Below, piece after piece: positions 58,098-64,000 of a stretch of DNA of 64,000 nt. The DNA is from Hyphomicrobiales bacterium (GTDB lineage: Bacteria > Pseudomonadota > Alphaproteobacteria > Rhizobiales > Aestuariivirgaceae): NCBI GenBank assembly GCA_016185245.1, contig JACPNZ010000031.1, forward strand, positions 124,001 through 188,000. Reading direction: 5' to 3'. Numbering within the stretch: the first letter of the stretch is position 1; every line of letters begins with the position of its first letter. The notes under the pieces are model-generated. The model was not told the DNA's origin. It searched no databases and was given only the letters and a program-made list of their open reading frames with translations. A program made the position numbers and the translations under genes.

Positions 58098-61000
58098 CTA
58101 TTCGGCGGCTTCGCTCATCGGCGGCAGGGATTGCGGCCGGTGAAGGTCGACGACCGAGCCCGTCTCGTCCCTCGCTCCCGGCTTGCGCCGGTCGCGGGCG
58201 ACGAAGGAATAGATCGCCGGGGTGATGAACAGGGTGAACACGGTGCCGATCGCCATGCCGGCGGCGATGACGACGCCGATGTCGAAGCGGCTCTTGGCGC
58301 CGGCACCATTGGCGAGCAACAGCGGCACCACGCCGATCACCATGGAGGCGGTGGTCATCAGGATGGGCCGCAAGCGGATGGCGGCGGCCTCCTTGATCGC
58401 GGTGTTCTTGTCGAGGCCCTTGGTCTCCTGCAGCTTGTTGGCAAACTCGACCATCAGGATACCGTGCTTGGCGATGAGGCCGATCAAGGTCACCAGACCG
58501 ATCTGGGTGTAGATGTTGATCGTTCCCGAGCCCAAATTCACCGGCGTGTTGCCCTGGAACATGCCGATGATATTGCCGAGGCTCCACAGCACGAAGAGCG
58601 CGCCAAATACCGTTGCCGGCAATCCGATCAGGATAACGAAGGGATCGCGGAAGCTCTCGAACTGGGCGGCCAGCACCAGATAGATCAAAAGCAGCGCGAA
58701 GGCGAAGGTCATCGCCAGGGTGTTGCCTTCCTGGACGAACTGGCGGCTCTCTCCCTGGAAGTCGTAGGACATGCCCTGGGGCATGATCTCATCGGCCTTA
58801 AGTTTGAGGAAGTCGATGGCCTCGCCGATCGTACGGCCGGGAAACGGCACGCCCTGCAGCTTGGCCGAGTTGAGCTGCTGGAAGGTCGCCAGGCCGTTGG
58901 GCTGCACCGTCTGGCCGAGGCTGACAAAGGACGCGAGCGGCACCATGGTGCCATCGCCGGCCCGCACCCGGTATTTCAGGATCTGCTCGGCCGACTGACG
59001 CTCGGTGCGCGGCACCTGGGGGATCACCTCGTAGGAGCGGCCCTGCGAGGTGAAGCGGTTGACATAGTTGCCGCCGAGCAAGGTGGCGAGGGTGGCGCCG
59101 ACATCCTGCATGGTGACGCCAAGCTGATTGGCGCGGTCCTTGTCGACGATCATCTCGACCTGCGGTGTGGAGAAGCGCAAGTCGGTATTGGTGAAGATGA
59201 ACAGGCCGCTCTTGGTCGCCTCGGCCTTGAGCTTGTCGAGCACTTCGGCGAGGCGGGTATAATCGCCCGGATAGGTGAGCACGAATTCGACCGGCAGTTC
59301 GCCCGCCCCCACGGGAATTGCGGAAGGGGCGGTGGCAAAGACATTGACGCCGGAGACGGCTTTGAACTTCGCCTGCAATTCGCCCATCACCGACGTGTCG
59401 GACCGCGACCGATCGCCCCAGGGCTTGAGAATGAGCCCCATGAAGGCCGAGTGCGTCGTCGGGAAGCCGTTGATGGCGAACAGATTCTGCTTTTCCGGAA
59501 CCTTCAGGAATGTGTTGGTCAGATTATCGGTGTAGCTCGTCAGGTAGTCGAGGTTGGTATGTTCAGGGGCGTTGACGAAGGCGAAGATGACGCCCTGGTC
59601 TTCAGCCGGAGCGAGCTGGCGGCCGATCGCCTCATAGAGAATGCCGGAGAGAACGACGGTCAGTGCGGCAATCCAGGCGAAGACGGCGCGCTGCCTTATG
59701 GTGCCGTCGAGGCGCCGGCGATAGAAGCGCTGCAGGCTGCCGAAGACGCGCTCGACCAGCCGGCCGAACCAGCTCTCCTTGTCGTGCTCCTTCAAGAGCT
59801 TCGAGGTCATCATCGGCGACAGGGTGAGTGCGATGATGCCGGAGACGATGACCGCGCCGGCCAGCGTAAAGGCGAATTCGCGGAACAAGGCCCCGGTCAG
59901 CCCGGTGGTGAAGCCGATCGGCGCATAGACGGCGGCGAGCGTGATGGTCATGGCGATGACCGGCCCGGTGATCTCGCGCGCGCCCGTCATGGCCGCAGCG
60001 AACGGCTTCATGCCGTCCTCGATGTGGCGATGGATGTTCTCGACCACGACGATGGCGTCGTCGACGACCAGGCCAATGGCCAGGACCAGGGCGAGAAGCG
60101 TCAGCAGATTGATCGAATAGCCGAGCGCCAGCAGCACCAGGGCAACACCGATCAGCGACAGCGGGATGGTGACGACCGGAATGAGGGTCGAACGCAAATT
60201 TCCGAGGAACAGGAAGATCACCACGATAACGATGAGTGCCGCCTCGGCGAGCGTCTTGCCGACCTCGAAGATCGAGGCATTGATGAATTCGGTGGCGTCA
60301 TAGGCGATCTTGCTGGAGAGGCCTTGCGGCAGGGTGCGCTGGACTTCGGGCATGGCGGCGCGCACCTTGGCGATCACGGTGAGCGGATTGGCGTCGGGGG
60401 TGGCGGTAATCCCCATGAACACCGCCTTGACCCCGTCGAAGGCCGAAGTCGAATTGTAGTCCTGGGGGCCGAGGTCGACCTTGGCCACGTCGCCCAGGCG
60501 AATGACCGTCTGTCCGCGGGTCGCCACCACCAGCCTGGCGAAATCCACCGGCGTTTCGAGGGAGGTCTGGGCATTGATGTTCTGCTGGGTGAAGGCGCCC
60601 TTCACTTCGCCCGCCGCCGTGGTGAAATTGTTGGCGGCAAGGGCGGAGCGGACGTCAAGCGGGGTGACACCGAGAGAAGCCATCCTGTCGGGGTCGAGCC
60701 AGACCCGCATGGCGAAGGTCGAACCACCGAGAATCTCGGCGCCGGCAACGCCGTTGATCGCCTGCAGCTTGGGCTTCACCACCCGGTCGAGATAGTCGCT
60801 GATCTGCGGCCGCGACATCTGATCGCTCTTGAAACTGATGTACATCAAGGCAAAGCCCGCGCCGGTGGTGCGCTTGACCACCGGATCGTTCGACTGGGCG
60901 GGAAGCTGGCTCTTCACCTCGTTGACCTTGGAGAGAACGTCGGAGAGCGCCCGGTCGGCATTGGCGTCGAGCCTGAGCTTCATGGTGATGGTCGAGATGT

Positions 61001-61259
61001 TCTGCACCGAATTGGACGAGATCGTGTCGACACCCTCGGTCGAGGCCACCGCCTGTTGCAAGGGCGTGGTGATGAAGCCTTTGATCTGGTCGGCATTGGC
61101 GCCGGGGTAGGAGGTGGTGACGGTGATGGTGGTGTCGGACACCGCCGGGAACTGGCGGATCGGCAGGCGGTAGACCGACTGCAGGCCGGCGAGCAGGATC
61201 AGCAGGCTGACGACGGTCGCCAGCACCGGCCGCTTGACGAAGATGTCGGTGAAATGCAT
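58098..61259 (-). CDS. RND efflux pump inner-membrane transporter (AcrB/MexF-like)
   Basis: A 1053-residue resistance-nodulation-division proton antiporter. The N-terminus FVKRPVLATVVSLLILLAGL is TM1, followed by the large porter domain starting with a TTSYPGANADQIKGFITTPL motif. TM4 carries the proton-relay Asp pair in LVVDDAIVVVENIHRH. The second half repeats the layout, ending GLIAKHGILMVEFANKLQ and RPILMTTASMVIGVVP. It sits 11 bases downstream of the adaptor gene. No TolC-like gene is in the window. Substrates are unknown. Confidence 0.95.
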   Translation of the reverse strand: MHFTDIFVKRPVLATVVSLLILLAGLQSVYRLPIRQFPAVSDTTITVTTSYPGANADQIKGFITTPLQQAVASTEGVDTISSNSVQNISTITMKLRLDANADRALSDVLSKVNEVKSQLPAQSNDPVVKRTTGAGFALMYISFKSDQMSRPQISDYLDRVVKPKLQAINGVAGAEILGGSTFAMRVWLDPDRMASLGVTPLDVRSALAANNFTTAAGEVKGAFTQQNINAQTSLETPVDFARLVVATRGQTVIRLGDVAKVDLGPQDYNSTSAFDGVKAVFMGITATPDANPLTVIAKVRAAMPEVQRTLPQGLSSKIAYDATEFINASIFEVGKTLAEAALIVIVVIFLFLGNLRSTLIPVVTIPLSLIGVALVLLALGYSINLLTLLALVLAIGLVVDDAIVVVENIHRHIEDGMKPFAAAMTGAREITGPVIAMTITLAAVYAPIGFTTGLTGALFREFAFTLAGAVIVSGIIALTLSPMMTSKLLKEHDKESWFGRLVERVFGSLQRFYRRRLDGTIRQRAVFAWIAALTVVLSGILYEAIGRQLAPAEDQGVIFAFVNAPEHTNLDYLTSYTDNLTNTFLKVPEKQNLFAINGFPTTHSAFMGLILKPWGDRSRSDTSVMGELQAKFKAVSGVNVFATAPSAIPVGAGELPVEFVLTYPGDYTRLAEVLDKLKAEATKSGLFIFTNTDLRFSTPQVEMIVDKDRANQLGVTMQDVGATLATLLGGNYVNRFTSQGRSYEVIPQVPRTERQSAEQILKYRVRAGDGTMVPLASFVSLGQTVQPNGLATFQQLNSAKLQGVPFPGRTIGEAIDFLKLKADEIMPQGMSYDFQGESRQFVQEGNTLAMTFAFALLLIYLVLAAQFESFRDPFVILIGLPATVFGALFVLWSLGNIIGMFQGNTPVNLGSGTINIYTQIGLVTLIGLIAKHGILMVEFANKLQETKGLDKNTAIKEAAAIRLRPILMTTASMVIGVVPLLLANGAGAKSRFDIGVVIAAGMAIGTVFTLFITPAIYSFVARDRRKPGARDETGSVVDLHRPQSLPPMSEAAE

Positions 61260-61270
61260 TTGGCCCTGCC

Positions 61271-62413
61271 CTACTGAATGACTGTCGTGTCGTTGGCCTT
61301 GAGGGCGATGGAATTGTTGACCACCACCTTGCTGCCCTGGTCGACCTTGTTCTGGCCGGCGGTTACCACCTGGTCGCCGGGCTTCAATCCGTCGACGATC
61401 TCGACGCGGCCGTCGCGGACGGCACCCGCCTTGACGAAGCGGCGCTCGATGGCGAGCTCCTCGGGCTTGGCCTTGGCGTCAAACTTGGCGGCCGGCACGA
61501 CCACCAGGACGTTGTCGCCGTAGAGCGAGAAGGTGACCGCCGTTTGCGGCACCGTCACCACCTGCTGGGGGGCGCCGGCATCGACCACCACATTGGCATA
61601 CATGCCGGGCAGCAGCCGGCCGTCGGCATTGGCAAGCTTGGCCCGCACCGTGAGGGTGCGGCTGGTGTTCGACAGCCTGGCGTCGGTGGTCAGGATTTCG
61701 CCGGCGAAGCTTTCTTCCGGCCAGGCGTTGAAGCTCGCGGTCGTCTTCTGGCCGACGCGGATGCGGCCATAGTCGGCCTCGGTCACGGTGAAGTCGGCGT
61801 AGATCGGATCGATCTTCTGCAGCCAGACGATCTTCTGGCCGGGCGCCAGGTAGCTGCCGACCGAGATCGTCCGCAGGTCGACCCGGCCGTCCCACGGCGC
61901 GTAGATGAGCTTCTGAGCGATCACCGCCTTGGTGCGGTCGACGTTGGCGGCGAGGCTGTCGCGCTGGCTCCGAAGCTGGTCGATTTCGGTCTGGGGCGCC
62001 AGCCCCTTGTCGGCGAGGCCCTGCTTGCGGTCGAGGTCCGACTGGGCATTGGCAAGCTGAGCCTGGAAGCTCCTGAGGTCGGCCTCGTCGGTTGCCGTAT
62101 CGAGCTTCACCAGGAGGTCACCCTTCTTCACCGCCTGGCCCGAATCGAAATGGACCTCCCTGACGATTCCTCCCACTTCCGGCGTGATGTCGATGCCATC
62201 GACGGCGGTCAGCGTGCCGATGCCGGCGATCTGCGGCTGCCAGGTGTCGGTGCGGGTCGATTCGGCCGAAACCGTTTCCGGCGGCCGGGGGGCGGTCGCA
62301 ATCGACGTCGCGATCATAGCGGGGAGCGCCTTGAACGACCAGTAATAGATGCCCCCACCCAGTCCGCCGAGAATGACGGTGGCGAGAAGCAAGTAGAATA
62401 CGCGACGGATCAT
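61271..62413 (-). CDS. RND efflux periplasmic adaptor (membrane fusion protein)
   Basis: A 380-residue HlyD/AcrA-type adaptor. One N-terminal anchor helix (FYLLLATVILGGLGGGIYYW) is followed by the lipoyl-like GIGTLTAVDGIDITPEVGGI and VREVHFDSGQAVKKGDLLVK, an alpha-hairpin (residues ~105-165, coiled-coil), and the second lipoyl half APWDGRVDLRTISVGSYLAPGQ. A beta-barrel and membrane-proximal domain complete it. The ATG at 62413 follows a GAGGAGAG ribosome-binding site; an in-frame TTG six bases upstream is less likely. It is co-transcribed with the RND pump and padR. Confidence 0.93.
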   Translation of the reverse strand: MIRRVFYLLLATVILGGLGGGIYYWSFKALPAMIATSIATAPRPPETVSAESTRTDTWQPQIAGIGTLTAVDGIDITPEVGGIVREVHFDSGQAVKKGDLLVKLDTATDEADLRSFQAQLANAQSDLDRKQGLADKGLAPQTEIDQLRSQRDSLAANVDRTKAVIAQKLIYAPWDGRVDLRTISVGSYLAPGQKIVWLQKIDPIYADFTVTEADYGRIRVGQKTTASFNAWPEESFAGEILTTDARLSNTSRTLTVRAKLANADGRLLPGMYANVVVDAGAPQQVVTVPQTAVTFSLYGDNVLVVVPAAKFDAKAKPEELAIERRFVKAGAVRDGRVEIVDGLKPGDQVVTAGQNKVDQGSKVVVNNSIALKANDTTVIQ

Positions 62414-62431
62414 CGGCAAACTCTCCTCAAT

Positions 62432-62968
62432 CTATTCGGCGGCCGCGACGCGGGGGCCGCCCGCCAGTTCGGCGCGCTTATGTTCCAGATAATTGACAGA
62501 TGCCGTCAGCACCACATGGCCGTATTGGGCGACGAAAGCAGCCCCCGCCAAAGGCTGTTCGGCCGAGGCGCATTCGGCAATCTTGGCGAGATCGCCGCGC
62601 AGGTCGGCGATCTGCTTGTCGATCGCCGCCAGCATGGCGTCGGGGCTGATGAACTGCTGCAGCAGCATCTGAAACAGGAATTCCGACTTGTACTTGTCCT
62701 TGACCGGGATGACGGCGATGGCCTTGGCGAGCGCCCGGCGGCCGGCCTCGGTGATGGCATAGACCTTCTTGTCGGGGCGGCCGGTCTGCTCCTCGGCCCG
62801 CACCGTCAGCAGGCCTTCGGCCAGAAGCTGGGTCAAGGCCGGATAGATCGCGCCGAAGCTTGCCTCGATGAAGTGGCTGAACAGCCCCTCCTCGATTTCC
62901 TTCTTGATCTCGTAGCCGCTGGCCTCCCCCATGGTGAGGACGCCAAGGCACAGGGTTCTGACGTTCAT
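62432..62968 (-). CDS. PadR family transcriptional regulator of the efflux operon
   Basis: A 178-residue winged-helix regulator. LTMGEASGYEIKKEIEEGLF and FGAIYPALTQLLAEGLL form the PadR DNA-binding domain. KKVYAITEAGRRALAKAI is the wing. The C-terminal Vir_act_alpha_C part is helical. It is the first gene of an operon with the adaptor and RND genes, so it probably represses the pump in response to a phenolic or other hydrophobic ligand (inference from family). Confidence 0.92.
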   Translation of the reverse strand: MNVRTLCLGVLTMGEASGYEIKKEIEEGLFSHFIEASFGAIYPALTQLLAEGLLTVRAEEQTGRPDKKVYAITEAGRRALAKAIAVIPVKDKYKSEFLFQMLLQQFISPDAMLAAIDKQIADLRGDLAKIAECASAEQPLAGAAFVAQYGHVVLTASVNYLEHKRAELAGGPRVAAAE

Positions 62969-63045
62969 TTCGCTACCGTCGTATTCCAGTTCGATATATG
63001 CCGGGCGGATATAGGAAGGTATCCGGCAGAGTCAAATCAAAAACT

Positions 63046-63061
63046 TTGATCGATTGATCAA
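63046..63061. promoter_or_regulatory. Palindrome TTGATCGATTGATCAA upstream of padR
   Basis: A 16-base sequence with 6-base arms (TTGATC/GATCAA) around GATT lies 78 bases upstream of the padR ATG in the 243-base divergent gap to livH. Nearer to padR, a looser ATATATG...GGATATAGG pattern (about 62994-63015) may be another operator. Either could bind the PadR protein. This is a guess from position and symmetry. Confidence 0.4.
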
Positions 63062-63211
63062 TTTTCGCCGGCATGGCTAGGGGATCGGCGGAGAAAGCTA
63101 TGATTTCCGTCACATACGCGCGTCGCTTGTCTATCCGTTGAGGCCAGTCTAAGACAAAAGCCACAGGCGGCCGGACTCAAGAACCGCCGGAGGACGACAG
63201 GGAGGGGGCGC

Positions 63212-64000
63212 ATGGAGTATTTTCTCCAGCAGCTCATAAACGGCGTGACACTCGGCTCGATCTACGGCCTGATCGCCATCGGCTACACCATGGTCTACGG
63301 CATCATCGGCATGATCAATTTCGCCCATGGCGATGTGTTCATGGTCGGCGGCTTTGCCGCCGTCATCGCCATCATTGCGATCGGCGTGACCGGCAACGGC
63401 GCCATTGCCTTCACCATCTTGGCGCTGCTCTTGGTCGTCATCATCGCCATGATCATCGCGTCGGCCTACAACTGGACGATCGAGCGGGTGGCCTACCGGC
63501 CGCTACGCGGCTCGTTCCGCCTCGCCCCGCTGATCTCGGCCATCGGCATGTCGATCGTGCTGCAGGAATTCGTGCGCGTCGCCCAGGGCGGCAGGCCCAA
63601 GCCGCTGCAGCCCATCGTCGAGGGTGGCGTCGTGCTAATGCGCCGTGCCGTCAGTGAGGGCGAATTCGTGGTGCAACTCTCCTACATGCAGATGCTGATC
63701 GTCATCACCACGCTGGTGCTGATGGTGATCTTCACCGCCCTCATCACCCGCACTTCGCTTGGCCGGGCCCAGCGCTCCTGCGAACAGGACATGAAGATGG
63801 CCGCGCTGCTTGGCATCGACGTCGACCGGACGATTTCGATTACCTTCGTGATGGGGGCGGCACTCGCCGCCGTCGCCGGCCTGATGTTCTTCCTCTATTA
63901 CGGCGTCACCGATTTCTTTGTCGGCTTCAATGCCGGGGTCAAGGCCTTCACCGCGGCGGTCTTGGGCGGCATCGGCTCGCTTCCCGGCGCCATGCTGGGG
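63212..64000 (+). CDS. livH: Branched-chain amino-acid ABC transporter permease LivH (partial at right edge)
   Basis: The frame is open from an ATG at 63212 to the end of the window (263 codons), so the gene is truncated by the window. A GGAGGGGG ribosome-binding site lies before the start. The protein begins MEYFLQQLINGVTLGSIYGL and continues AIGYTMVYGIIGMINFAHGD, a hallmark of LivH. It has the loop RTSLGRAQRSCEQDMKMAAL, LGIDVDRTISITF, and AAVLGGIGSLPGAMLG at the edge. A partner LivM and binding protein are expected just beyond 64000. Uptake of Leu, Ile and Val would feed the bkd/liu genes in this window. Confidence 0.95.
   Translation, partial: MEYFLQQLINGVTLGSIYGLIAIGYTMVYGIIGMINFAHGDVFMVGGFAAVIAIIAIGVTGNGAIAFTILALLLVVIIAMIIASAYNWTIERVAYRPLRGSFRLAPLISAIGMSIVLQEFVRVAQGGRPKPLQPIVEGGVVLMRRAVSEGEFVVQLSYMQMLIVITTLVLMVIFTALITRTSLGRAQRSCEQDMKMAALLGIDVDRTISITFVMGAALAAVAGLMFFLYYGVTDFFVGFNAGVKAFTAAVLGGIGSLPGAMLG

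Noticed and set aside
58131-61277. A 1048-codon open frame on the plus strand opposite the RND pump gene.
   Set aside because: It is rich in His, Asp, Gly and Arg without any domain, and mirrors the RND gene, whose motifs are complete. It is a GC-driven antisense frame.
62973-63164. A 63-codon minus-strand ORF upstream of padR.
   Set aside because: It covers the likely promoter and operator area and has no ribosome-binding site or domain.

Overview
The window looks like a chromosomal segment from a high-GC alphaproteobacterium, most likely of the order Hyphomicrobiales (Rhizobiales). The basis is an EipB/DUF1849 envelope protein, an aapJQMP general amino-acid transporter, bluB behind a cobalamin riboswitch together with a CbiD-type cobalamin cluster, and the pyrH-frr-uppS-cdsA-rseP-bamA-fabZ envelope cluster. 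Coding density is very high, with many ATGA/GTGA/TTGA stop-start overlaps. I saw no rRNA, tRNA, CRISPR array, insertion sequence or prophage.

Layout. 1-8.3 kb: an acyl-CoA synthetase (cut by the left edge), a crotonase, a Tat-exported phosphoesterase, an SDR, an SRPBCC protein, a Bcr/CflA efflux pump, bluB with its B12 riboswitch, and an FAD amine oxidase. 8.3-19.5 kb: a leucine/branched-chain catabolic block. The minus-strand liu operon (liuA-B-D-E-C plus a thiolase) lies divergent to bkdA1-bkdA2-bkdB, so the branched-chain 2-keto acid complex makes isovaleryl-CoA and the liu enzymes turn it into acetyl-CoA and acetoacetate. 19.5-28.3 kb: an atypical envelope or polysaccharide region with an A+T-richer deacetylase-methyltransferase fusion, a Gly-rich secreted repeat protein, a 1127-residue protein with three glycosyltransferase-like modules, an unrecognised 234-residue protein and UDP-glucose dehydrogenase. 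28.2-32.9 kb: eipB and a small metabolic operon.

33-40.3 kb: the essential envelope and translation cluster on the minus strand, notably without dxr, lpxD, lpxA or lpxB at their usual places. A dispersed-type palindrome sits where lpxD normally lies. 40.3-45 kb: a repeat-containing non-coding stretch with a possible frameshifted mini-gene, a secreted astacin-like protease, cysK, an AlaX editing enzyme, a sulfurtransferase, and a headless Doc toxin remnant. 45.2-49.8 kb: aapJ-Q-M-P. 50-57.2 kb: cobalamin genes (cobK, cbiD, cobA, cobB, cobQ, cbiB, cobU and a DUF1636 protein) in two orientations. 57.3-64 kb: nadK, a PadR-controlled RND efflux operon, and the start of a liv-type branched-chain amino-acid permease gene that runs off the right edge.

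The best candidate for something undescribed is the 19.5-28.3 kb envelope locus, especially the deacetylase-methyltransferase fusion and the triple glycosyltransferase with its unassigned partner. The lpx/dxr gap and the Doc remnant in frame behind aapP are also worth checking.
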